Source of the DNA: Paenibacillus sp. UBA6285
Lineage (GTDB): Bacteria; Bacillota; Bacilli; Paenibacillales; Paenibacillaceae
Assembly: GCA_002438345.1 (NCBI GenBank)
Contig: DJUJ01000162.1
Location: 50,620 to 58,021, forward strand
Direction: 5' to 3'
DNA: 7,402 nt
The notes under the pieces were generated by a model. That model saw nothing but the letters and a program-made list of their open reading frames with translations. It was not told where the DNA came from and did not search any database. Every line of letters starts with the position of its first letter. The stretch's first letter is position 1. The translations under genes were made by a program, and so were the position numbers. Of this stretch, positions 1 through 5,538 are shown piece after piece.

Positions 1-1002
1 GCCTGTGTTGCGATCAATTAAAGTAAGCAATCCTTTTTGATTACCACGGAGCAGAAGGATATCGTTATCAATGCGTTCTATATAGTAAGCATCTTCATCG
101 CCCCCTAATTTCAAGAGATCTAGAGTAGCTGTTATATTGCCCGTGCCATCCTGAATGAGTCGTAGGGTATTACCATCATGCAATAGTAGATTGTTGTCAT
201 AAGGTTTAAGATCTGCATCTCCTCTGAACTGGTAGGCGATAGTAGCCTTGCGTAGTAACGCGCCATTTTTGAATACGAGAGTGACAATGCGTGTATTGAT
301 ATGGGGTTCTCCAAATGAGTCATTAATCTTAATGACGAGCAGTCCACCTGGTGTTTTCTCAATCTGCATTCCTACCCAGTCAAAAGCAGTTTCAAGTGAG
401 GTGAGCTTTATTACTTTATCTTTTCCTTGAGAGACATATAGGTCTCCATTACCTTTAACGAGAGTATAAGTACGCCCACCATAGGTTTCTGTAAATACGT
501 TGTAGGTCTTCAGACCGCTCGCGGATAATGTGTTTGTTTTGGAATCCAGATGGAGATTACTACCTTCGAATGCTTTAACGATGAAGCGAGCAGGCACATA
601 TATGCCGTCTTCTTTAGATTTGAAAGGGATACCGCCGAGATCTACGGTTTTCCCGTCAAGAACTCCGCTTTGACTTCCAATTCGAACCGCGAAGCTTTTG
701 GTCCAGCCTTTAAATAAGGCTCGTTTGCTGGACTTGTCCCATTCCATCTTTAGACCTGCATTCTCAGAGATCCCTCGAACATCTACGTAGACCACTCCAT
801 TTTTGAGCAGCGCCGGGCCTCCTATGGTTCCACCAGGAATACCGAATTGATAGTAAACTTGAGAAGAATTAGCTGTAGCAGCTGCGACGACCATAGGGTG
901 TTCAGATGAAGATAATGAAGAACTTGCTGATGCTGTTGTAGGGAGAAGAAGAGTAGAGAGCATTATAGCCGATAACAATGATTTTAAGTATGTAGAGTTC
1001 AA
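1..1002 (-). CDS. Secreted stalk-domain (copper amine oxidase N-terminal-like) protein, C-terminus cut off by window edge
   Basis: The reading frame is open from 1002 to the left edge, 334 codons with no stop, so the gene continues outside the window. The N-terminus is a signal peptide: a Lys at residue 7, a hydrophobic core at about 9-21, and a cleavage site after TTASA (about residue 26). Residues about 64-163 are the stalk domain, with the usual features of an 'LKNGVVYVDVR' strand, a 'VLDGKTVDL' hairpin and the 'GIYVPARFIVKAF' motif. From about 165 on there are repeated short beta-strand units (LYVSQGKDKVIKL, LLLHDGNTLRLIQDG, ILLLRGNQKGLLTLIDRNTG) that resemble blades of a beta-propeller; this is inference. 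Despite the domain's name, there is no sign of an amine oxidase catalytic part. The role is unknown, probably at the cell wall or outside the cell. Start choice: ATG at 1011 sits directly against AAAGGG (1017-1012), too close to work well. TTG at 1002, nine bases further on, is better placed. Confidence 0.85.
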   Translation of the reverse strand, partial: MNSTYLKSLLSAIMLSTLLLPTTASASSSLSSSEHPMVVAAATANSSQVYYQFGIPGGTIGGPALLKNGVVYVDVRGISENAGLKMEWDKSSKRALFKGWTKSFAVRIGSQSGVLDGKTVDLGGIPFKSKEDGIYVPARFIVKAFEGSNLHLDSKTNTLSASGLKTYNVFTETYGGRTYTLVKGNGDLYVSQGKDKVIKLTSLETAFDWVGMQIEKTPGGLLVIKINDSFGEPHINTRIVTLVFKNGALLRKATIAYQFRGDADLKPYDNNLLLHDGNTLRLIQDGTGNITATLDLLKLGGDEDAYYIERIDNDILLLRGNQKGLLTLIDRNTG

Positions 1003-1108
1003 ACTAACCATCCCTTTCTTTGTATAGAAGTAAAATTTATCCATTAGCTATTTGTTTGACGCTGAAACGATTCTAAAAGTTGCGTCGTATATTTAGCCAA
1101 GAGATTTT

Positions 1109-1138
1109 TTGTGGAATTACTCCCCAAGCTCTTATGAT
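1109..1138 (+). promoter_or_regulatory. Predicted sigma-A promoter of the site-2 protease gene
   Basis: TTGTGG at 1109-1114 and TATGAT at 1133-1138 are separated by 18 bases. The -10 matches the consensus at five of six positions, while the -35 is poor beyond TTG. It would start transcription near 1145 and give a leader of about 54 bases before the TTG start at 1199. It lies in the 196-base gap between two divergent genes. I saw no convincing promoter for the minus-strand stalk gene in the same gap. Confidence 0.5.
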
Positions 1139-1198
1139 AAAATGGATGGTAATGTACAGTAGTTAGATAAAAATCGAAAGAAAAAGGAGCTTGAGATC

Positions 1199-2275
1199 TT
1201 GCCGCAAAATGAGCAGAAAAAGAATTCTTCCACTCCGTTGAAATGGTTGGGGGGCGGGGCGGCGATGCTCCTGTTTAAAGGAAAGGCGATTTTGTCTCTT
1301 CTGAAAATAGGTAAAATTGCTGGGCCTCTAATTTCAATGATGATTTCGATATGGGCGTATGCGTTGATTTATCCGTGGGGGTTTGCAGTGGGTTTTGTCC
1401 TGCTCTTGCTAGTCCATGAATTAGGGCATGTAATAGCAGCCAAACGAATCGGGCTTCCAGTCAGCGCTCCACTGTTTATACCTTTTTTGGGAGCTTTAAT
1501 TACAATGAAGAAACAGCCGCTGGATGCCCAGACAGAAGCTTATATTGCTTTTGGAGGTCCGATTTTAGGAACCATAGGGGCTACCGCAGTTTTTGGGGCG
1601 GCTTATTACATGGATAGTCCACTGCTCTATTCCTTGGCGTATATAGGTTTTTTGCTTAATCTGATCAACTTGCTGCAGATTCATCCGCTAGATGGTGGAC
1701 GTATTGCTACCGCGGTTACGCGCTGGCTGTGGCTTGTGGGTCTCGTGGGCGGTTTAGCCATCATCATCTATTTGCGATCTATTTTGTTCTTTATTATCTG
1801 GGCGTTATTCGCTTACGATCTGTATAACAAATATGTCAAAAGACGTACTAACAATCGTCTTTTTTCAGTAACCAAGGGTTTCTTAATCCCAGTAGAGCCA
1901 CTCAGAGATGCGGGTTACATGATTCCAGGACCAGAGCATAGAAGAGATTTGCCTTTTACCACCTACAGTGATTTGGATAGACAGCAGTATGTAGGGGTGA
2001 GATGGGACCAACTGAACTACATTGGTAGAGCTACGCTTCCGCAGCAATGCATAATTGAAAAGGTACGGATCTCACAGCTAGAGCCTGTGACCCTAGAGAA
2101 TGGGCTTCATCTTAAGATGAATTGTGATATCAGCTATTCTGTCTACGAGAATGATAAGTATTACGATGTGCCAGCCAGCTCACGCTGGAAATACGGCATC
2201 GCTTATTTTGTATTGGCTGGCTTTCTGGGAGGAATGATGTACATGGTCCATATAGTTGGAAACGTGAATCTTTAA
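1199..2275 (+). CDS. Site-2 protease family (M50) membrane zinc metalloprotease with extra C-terminal domain
   Basis: This 358-residue membrane protein has the two signatures of intramembrane zinc proteases. HELGH at residues 73-77 lies inside a hydrophobic helix (His73 and His77 would bind zinc, Glu74 would be the catalytic base). PLDGGR at 163-168 lies in a second conserved helix, with Asp165 as the third zinc ligand. GGP at 119-121 fits the family too. Hydrophobic segments are seen at about 37-57, 60-80, 113-135, 141-160, 172-191 and 192-206. Such enzymes cut membrane-anchored substrates; the substrate here cannot be read from sequence. Residues about 212-330 form a soluble stretch that I do not recognise as PDZ or CBS, and a final hydrophobic helix spans 333-352. 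Translation starts at TTG, with AAAGGAG (1183-1189) nine bases upstream; the next in-frame ATG (residue 23) has no better site. A small lipoprotein gene lies 104 bases downstream on the same strand. The family call is firm, the physiological role open. Confidence 0.9.
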   Translation: MPQNEQKKNSSTPLKWLGGGAAMLLFKGKAILSLLKIGKIAGPLISMMISIWAYALIYPWGFAVGFVLLLLVHELGHVIAAKRIGLPVSAPLFIPFLGALITMKKQPLDAQTEAYIAFGGPILGTIGATAVFGAAYYMDSPLLYSLAYIGFLLNLINLLQIHPLDGGRIATAVTRWLWLVGLVGGLAIIIYLRSILFFIIWALFAYDLYNKYVKRRTNNRLFSVTKGFLIPVEPLRDAGYMIPGPEHRRDLPFTTYSDLDRQQYVGVRWDQLNYIGRATLPQQCIIEKVRISQLEPVTLENGLHLKMNCDISYSVYENDKYYDVPASSRWKYGIAYFVLAGFLGGMMYMVHIVGNVNL

Positions 2276-2379
2276 GGGATAGAATCGGGGAATGAAGTTC
2301 TCCAATTGTTTATAAAACTCCTGAACCGTCAAAACTGTTATGAGAATACCAGCATTTGAACGGTGAAGGGAGTAAAACG

Positions 2380-2592
2380 ATGCCTAAAATATTGAAATGG
2401 AAAACGGGAGTTTGTTTATTATTATTGTTCGGTTTAACTGGTTGTTCCGAGGCGAAACCAACAAAGGTCATGGAAATCAATGAGATAACTAACTTTGATG
2501 GAAAGCCGAAAGGTCAGTATCCTCAATTGTCACCTGTGATGCAAGACACATACAATCGTTCGATTCCTGAAGAAGTATATTCTGTAGATTAG
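2380..2592 (+). CDS. Small orphan lipoprotein, 70 aa
   Basis: A short lipoprotein precursor. A basic n-region (MPKILKWK) is followed by a hydrophobic core and the lipobox LTGC ending at Cys22, so Cys22 should be lipidated and the protein anchored on the outer face of the membrane. The mature part is only about 49 residues, hydrophilic, with no domain I recognise. The open frame extends back to a TTG at 2356, but ATG 2380 is clearly the better start: AAGGGAG at 2366-2372 lies seven bases before it, and starting there puts the charged residues directly in front of the hydrophobic core. It follows the membrane protease gene on the same strand with no terminator or convincing promoter seen between, so co-transcription is possible. 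Whether it is a substrate, partner or bystander of the protease is unknown. Confidence 0.8.
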   Translation: MPKILKWKTGVCLLLLFGLTGCSEAKPTKVMEINEITNFDGKPKGQYPQLSPVMQDTYNRSIPEEVYSVD

Positions 2593-2626
2593 ACCAGCAA
2601 CAGAATACGATTTCCCGTGCTCAGGC

Positions 2627-2655
2627 TTTTCTTTCTAGTCAATTTTTTATATAAT
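2627..2655 (+). promoter_or_regulatory. Predicted promoter of the GNAT gene
   Basis: A perfect TATAAT at 2650-2655 is preceded, 17 bases upstream, by a weak -35 (TTTTCT, 2627-2632). The stretch between is T-rich, which may help promoter activity. The start would be near 2662, giving a leader of about 39 bases. It suggests that the acetyltransferase has its own promoter and need not depend on the lipoprotein transcript. Confidence 0.5.
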
Positions 2656-2700
2656 AGACAACTATCGTTGGATACATAGAGAGAGGAGTTTGCGACTAAC

Positions 2701-3144
2701 ATGGCGGCAGAAATCTTACGGGTAACTACAGAGGAACAACTCCGGCTAGGGCTGGATATTCGTACAAAAGTATTTGTTGAGGAACAAATGGTCCCGGTTG
2801 AGGAAGAAATTGATGAATACGATGTTATCAGTCCGAATGCGCACCATATTCTGATTATAGATGAAGGAGTGCCTGTGGCTACGGGAAGATTGATTTATTA
2901 CAAAACAGGTACAGCCAAAATGCAGCGTATCGCCGTACTGAAAGATTATCGAGTCAAAGGATATGGACGTGTTCTGTTGCTAGCTATGGAAGAGCTTGCT
3001 CGGGAACTTGGACTGGAAGCTTCAATTCTTGATGCACAGTGTCAAGCAGAGAATTTCTACAAGAAGCTGGGATATGAAGTGATTTCTACGGAACCTTTTT
3101 ATGACGCAGGTATTTTACATGTGCGGATGCAGAAAACTCTTTAA
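2701..3144 (+). CDS. GNAT family N-acetyltransferase
   Basis: This 147-residue protein is close to the usual length for a single GNAT domain, which moves an acetyl group from acetyl-CoA to an amine. The N-terminal part carries 'RTKVFVEEQMVPVEEEIDEYD' like features (residues 21-41), typical of the ElaA/YjcF-like branch. Motif A is at about 75-92, with the acetyl-CoA pyrophosphate-binding signature R-V-K-G-Y-G at 84-89 after the strand MQRIAVL. Motif B follows near 108-127, ending in FYKKLGYEV. The acceptor cannot be predicted. ATG 2701 has AGAGGAG at 2682-2688, twelve bases away, a little longer than usual; no closer in-frame start competes. It precedes the DUF3892 gene with no terminator between, so the two may share a transcript. 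Confidence 0.92.
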   Translation: MAAEILRVTTEEQLRLGLDIRTKVFVEEQMVPVEEEIDEYDVISPNAHHILIIDEGVPVATGRLIYYKTGTAKMQRIAVLKDYRVKGYGRVLLLAMEELARELGLEASILDAQCQAENFYKKLGYEVISTEPFYDAGILHVRMQKTL

Positions 3145-3229
3145 GGTTTGCACACATAATTTACCGTTCCATTACGCAAGCTAGGATGTGCCTTATGATG
3201 GCAAATTCTACTGCAAGGGGCGAAATAAA

Positions 3230-3469
3230 GTGCCAAATAACGAACGCGAAAGTTTCGTAGCCGTACAGAAAAATGGAGATGGAGATTTAACCAGTTTCCA
3301 GACCTCTACAGGACGTGTCCTGGCATATGACCAAGCGCTTAAAGAAGTACAGGCTGGAAATATTGCCGGAGTGAATGCTTTTAAAGGTAAAGATGGAGAA
3401 ACTTATATTCGTGGCGACGCGGATGGGAATCCAACTAACAATCTGGATAATCTTCCGACATTCTCATAG
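3230..3469 (+). CDS. DUF3892 domain-containing small protein, 79 aa
   Basis: A small soluble protein with the pattern of the DUF3892 family common in Bacillales: 'FVAVQKNGDGDLTSFQTSTG' like start (residues 9-28), GRVLAYDQAL (28-37), VNAFKGKDG (48-56), and the C-terminal N-N-L-D-x-L-P-x-F signature (70-78). The family's function is unknown; no signal peptide, membrane segment or catalytic motif is visible. The open frame reaches back to a GTG at 3188, but GTG 3230 is the better start. AAGGGG at 3215-3220 lies nine bases before it, and the 14 extra upstream residues (including a lone Cys) are not part of the family pattern. The gene ends just before a strong terminator and lies downstream of the GNAT gene in the same direction. 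Confidence 0.88.
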   Translation: MPNNERESFVAVQKNGDGDLTSFQTSTGRVLAYDQALKEVQAGNIAGVNAFKGKDGETYIRGDADGNPTNNLDNLPTFS

Positions 3470-3478
3470 TTCAAAAGG

Positions 3479-3526
3479 CAAAGACCGTACATACGTCAAC
3501 AGACGTCAATGTACGGTCTTTTTTTA
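3479..3526. terminator. Strong hairpin terminator, probably two-sided
   Basis: A 12-bp stem (AAGACCGTACAT at 3481-3492 with ATGTACGGTCTT at 3509-3520) is extended by ACGTC/GACGT (3493-3497 and 3502-3506), with a two-base CA bulge on the 3' arm and an AACA loop. A run of seven Ts (3519-3525) follows on plus, so it ends the GNAT-DUF3892 transcript. Read on minus, the hairpin is followed by TTTGCCTTTTG, so it may also stop the convergent MBL-fold gene. Confidence 0.9.
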
Positions 3527-3559
3527 ATAAATTAGGAAAGTATAAGCTTCACACTATGT

Positions 3560-4297
3560 TCAGAGTGTATAAATTACATGTTGCTCTATAAACTCCATCT
3601 CTCCTGTAAGCCCGTCGAATTGGGGTTGTTCATCACTATAATGCATGAGCTTGATGATACGTCGAACATCATCAGGTAGAGACATCAACTCGTCCAAAGT
3701 GGTGTGAACAACGCCTGATCCACCAAGCTGACAGTCATGCAGAATCATTCGGATGCCGCGCTCACGCACTAGGCTTATAAGTAGATCCGGCTGAAAAGTC
3801 ATATCCGCGCTGTAGAAAATCTCGTTATTTATTAGAAGGGAATAGCTATCTTTGCCGGGAATATGGGGCGTATGTATGATCTCGAGCGAAAGGGATGGAG
3901 CGAGCTTGTACGTAATTCCGGGTTTCATAGGTGTAACCTCAAAGATATCGGTCAGGGAAGCTACTGCATCTTTTTGATATAATCCACCCTTTAAGGTGTT
4001 GTTCCAAAGAGGCTCAACAAGCGTCTCGGGCAAGTGTAATCTCATTTTTTTCCCGTATACGTGCTTTAGCGTGAGTGCTAGCTCTTCCAGACCTCCAACA
4101 TGATCCGCATGAATATGTGTAATTAGAGTAGCGTTTACGTCATGGAAGGATTTCCCGATGGTATGCATGGCAAGCGGAGCTGTAATCCCGCAATCAATCA
4201 GTAGGGTATAATCATCAGCTAGTAGCAAGCCATTGTTGTTAAAATAGTTTTTTGCAAAAGCATTGCCAGTTCCTAGCATTTGTAGGCTTAGACTCAT
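3560..4297 (-). CDS. MBL-fold metallo-hydrolase, tRNase Z/phosphodiesterase-like
   Basis: A single-domain metallo-beta-lactamase-fold enzyme of 245 residues. It opens with LGTGNAF (8-14), as in the RNase Z/phosphodiesterase-like branch. The metal-binding motif T-H-I-H-A-D-H-V-G-G is at 60-69 (His61, His63, Asp65, His66). Further ligand candidates are His142 or His145 in HTPHIPG, Asp165 in SADMTF, and His219 in MHYSD near the C-terminus, so a two-metal centre looks complete. No signal peptide is seen, so it should be cytoplasmic. The reaction is hydrolytic, but the substrate (RNA 3' end, cyclic nucleotide, phosphonate or other ester) cannot be told. It is shorter than typical tRNase Z (about 300), and I do not see a clear flexible-arm insertion, so true tRNase Z is unlikely. 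ATG 4297 has AGGAGGG (4313-4307), nine bases upstream. It is convergent with the DUF3892 gene and divergent from a stalk protein gene. Confidence 0.9.
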   Translation of the reverse strand: MSLSLQMLGTGNAFAKNYFNNNGLLLADDYTLLIDCGITAPLAMHTIGKSFHDVNATLITHIHADHVGGLEELALTLKHVYGKKMRLHLPETLVEPLWNNTLKGGLYQKDAVASLTDIFEVTPMKPGITYKLAPSLSLEIIHTPHIPGKDSYSLLINNEIFYSADMTFQPDLLISLVRERGIRMILHDCQLGGSGVVHTTLDELMSLPDDVRRIIKLMHYSDEQPQFDGLTGEMEFIEQHVIYTL

Positions 4298-4461
4298 AAG
4301 AAAGTACCCTCCTGAAATCGCTGTTAGCTAATAGATCAACTTTGAACAAGTACATAATATCATTTTTCGGAAGATGAATGAAATATTTACCTACATTCAG
4401 CGCAACTTGCTGAGACAAAGTAAGTATACATTAACAGTATGAATTATTTGGAGGGTTTCAA

Positions 4462-5016
4462 ATGAATAGATGGAAAAAAGTCACTTTATGTGTGTTTGCT
4501 TTTTCCTTGATGGGTGGCTCCTTATTGTTCGCCGATTCTGTGAGTAAGAAAATCAGGGTATGGAACAACGGGACAGAAATTGTGGACGGCGGTTATTTAA
4601 TTGATGGAAAAACGTATATTCCTGCTAGAGAGGCAGGTGGGGTTGTGAATTGGGATGGCTCTGGGAAAGTGACGATTCTTAAGCCAAATGTTCATATTGT
4701 GCTTTTTAAAGGGGATACAGTTTTTGGAAATGTCAACGTTGGCAAGCTCAAGATTAAGATATTAACCCAAGTTGATAGCTTAACAGAAGAGGTTTCAGCT
4801 GTGAAAGTAGCTATAACGGACCCATCTGGTAATGTAAAAGATATTCAGTCGCAGGAGCTTGAAGGCTCGCAGAAGGATAATTTCTGGTTTCCGACCTCGG
4901 AGTTTACTTATGATTTTAAAGAAATTGGGAAGTATCGGGTAGGCTTCTACATGAAAGCTTCCAAAAATTCGGATTACGTTCTTGTGTCAGAGAAGGTAAT
5001 TACAGCTCTCAATTAA
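4462..5016 (+). CDS. Short secreted stalk-domain protein, 184 aa
   Basis: A signal peptide is evident: MNRWKK, a hydrophobic core at 8-23, and likely cleavage after LFA (residue 24). Residues about 30-84 are one stalk (copper amine oxidase N-terminal-like) unit with GGYLIDGKTYIPAREAGG (43-60), the family's most typical stretch. Residues about 85-184 are beta-rich, with alternating hydrophobic positions and a 'DPSGNV' turn (120-125), and resemble an Ig-like or CARDB-like sandwich; this is inference. No membrane anchor, lipobox or sortase motif is present, so it is presumably exported and either released or held by the wall. The role is unknown. ATG 4462 is preceded by GGAGGG (4450-4455), six bases away. 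It shares the domain family, but not the overall layout, of the large stalk protein at the left edge. It is divergent from the MBL-fold gene; I could not pick a convincing promoter in the 164-base gap. Confidence 0.88.
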   Translation: MNRWKKVTLCVFAFSLMGGSLLFADSVSKKIRVWNNGTEIVDGGYLIDGKTYIPAREAGGVVNWDGSGKVTILKPNVHIVLFKGDTVFGNVNVGKLKIKILTQVDSLTEEVSAVKVAITDPSGNVKDIQSQELEGSQKDNFWFPTSEFTYDFKEIGKYRVGFYMKASKNSDYVLVSEKVITALN

Positions 5017-5026
5017 GGGTTCTAAA

Positions 5027-5056
5027 TTGACCTGAACTAATCTAACGTGGTACGAT
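5027..5056 (+). promoter_or_regulatory. Predicted sigma-A promoter of the DUF1292 gene with extended -10
   Basis: TTGACC (5027-5032, five of six consensus bases) is followed after 18 bases by TACGAT (5051-5056, four of six), with TGG directly upstream of it giving an extended -10. The start would be near 5063, 34 bases before the ATG. It lies just after the stop codon of the short stalk protein gene, so DUF1292 probably has its own transcript. Confidence 0.6.
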
Positions 5057-5060
5057 ACCA
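5048..5060. repeat. Perfect palindrome overlapping the -10 element, possible operator
   Basis: TGGTA (5048-5052) and TACCA (5056-5060) form a perfect inverted repeat around CGA, covering the whole predicted -10. A repressor bound here would block the promoter. With five-base arms it could also be chance; no known Bacillota operator (Zur, Fur, CcpA, LexA) matches it. Confidence 0.35.
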
Positions 5061-5096
5061 GATGTAAGATAATACAATTCAAAGTGAGGTATTACA

Positions 5097-5408
5097 ATGA
5101 GCGATCACAAACATGAGCATGGTGAAGCATGCGGTTGCGGGCATGATCACGACCATGAGCACGAGGAGTTTGTGCTGACCTTGACGAACGAGCAGGGCGA
5201 AGATGTAGAAATGGTGCTTGTAGAAACGTTCGACATAGGCGAGAAATTATACGCTCTGTTGTTAGAGCGCGAGAATCCAGAAGCAGATGGTATTATTCTG
5301 CGTATGGAAGAAGAAGACGAAGAAATGGTATTGTACAATATCGAAGATGAAGAAGAATGGAAAGCTGTTGAAGAAGCTTACAACAATCTGCTTGCTCAGC
5401 AAGAATAG
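5097..5408 (+). CDS. DUF1292 (YrzB-like) protein with His/Cys-rich N-terminus
   Basis: This 103-residue acidic cytoplasmic protein has two parts. Residues 1-24 are rich in metal-binding side chains: seven His (4, 6, 8, 16, 18, 20, 22) and a C-G-C pair (Cys12, Cys14) mixed with Asp and Glu. Residues about 25-100 are the DUF1292 domain, with FVLTLTNEQG (25-34), EKLYALL (49-55), ADGIILRMEEED (63-74) and an acidic helix ending EEAYNNLL. The B. subtilis family member, YrzB, sits in the yrrL-yrzB region, and its role is not established. The N-terminal tail suggests binding of Zn, Ni or another soft metal, as in the His-rich tails of SlyD and HypB; this is inference. GAGG (5086-5089) lies seven bases before the ATG. 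The gene appears single, between its own predicted promoter and terminator. Confidence 0.92.
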   Translation: MSDHKHEHGEACGCGHDHDHEHEEFVLTLTNEQGEDVEMVLVETFDIGEKLYALLLERENPEADGIILRMEEEDEEMVLYNIEDEEEWKAVEEAYNNLLAQQE

Positions 5409-5439
5409 ATTTTAGCGACTAAATTAAGCTGTTCTATTG

Positions 5440-5467
5440 TGTATATGACAGTTGATGTTTATATACA
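5440..5467. repeat. Inverted repeat TGTATAT / ATATACA
   Basis: Seven-base perfect arms at 5440-5446 and 5461-5467 are separated by 14 bases, directly before the terminator hairpin. As RNA it could form a weak AT-rich hairpin in the 3' untranslated region of the DUF1292 transcript. No function is evident. Confidence 0.4.
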
Positions 5468-5468
5468 G

Positions 5469-5500
5469 AAACCCGATACTTATTATGGTATCGGGTTTTT
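5469..5500. terminator. Rho-independent terminator between DUF1292 and speA
   Basis: An 11-bp perfect stem, AAACCCGATAC (5469-5479) with GTATCGGGTTT (5488-5498), encloses an eight-base loop and runs into five Ts (5496-5500). It ends the DUF1292 transcript. On minus the hairpin is followed by TTTCTGTATAT, so it may also end the convergent speA transcript, which stops at 5539. Confidence 0.9.
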
Positions 5501-5538
5501 GTATAAATGAATGAAATTTTTCAGGAAAATGTTGGGTC

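Noticed and set aside
132..430. Short open frames on both strands within the left-edge gene (minus 132-362, plus 248-430)
   Set aside because: Both lie inside the much longer minus-strand stalk protein frame, have no good ribosome binding site, and encode nothing recognisable.
2287..2303. Small hairpin (GGGGAA with TTCTCC, five-base loop) after the protease stop codon
   Set aside because: The stem is only six base pairs with a G-T pair and is not followed by a T-run, so it is not a convincing terminator.
3551..3568. ACACT / AGTGT inverted repeat across the MBL-fold gene stop codon
   Set aside because: It is short, has no T-run on either strand, and a much stronger two-sided terminator lies next to it.
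4397..4413. TCAGC / GCTGA inverted repeat in the MBL-stalk intergenic region
   Set aside because: Five-base arms with a seven-base spacer and no matching promoter element; expected by chance in this much sequence.
5070..5094. Inverted repeat TAATAC / GTATTA with the Shine-Dalgarno of the DUF1292 gene in its loop
   Set aside because: Six mostly AT pairs around a 13-base loop would be too unstable to act as a translational switch; probably chance.
5147..5338. Minus-strand frame of 63 residues, very Ser-rich
   Set aside because: It is the antisense shadow of the His/Asp/Glu-rich DUF1292 gene; the low-complexity Ser content follows from its acidic codons.
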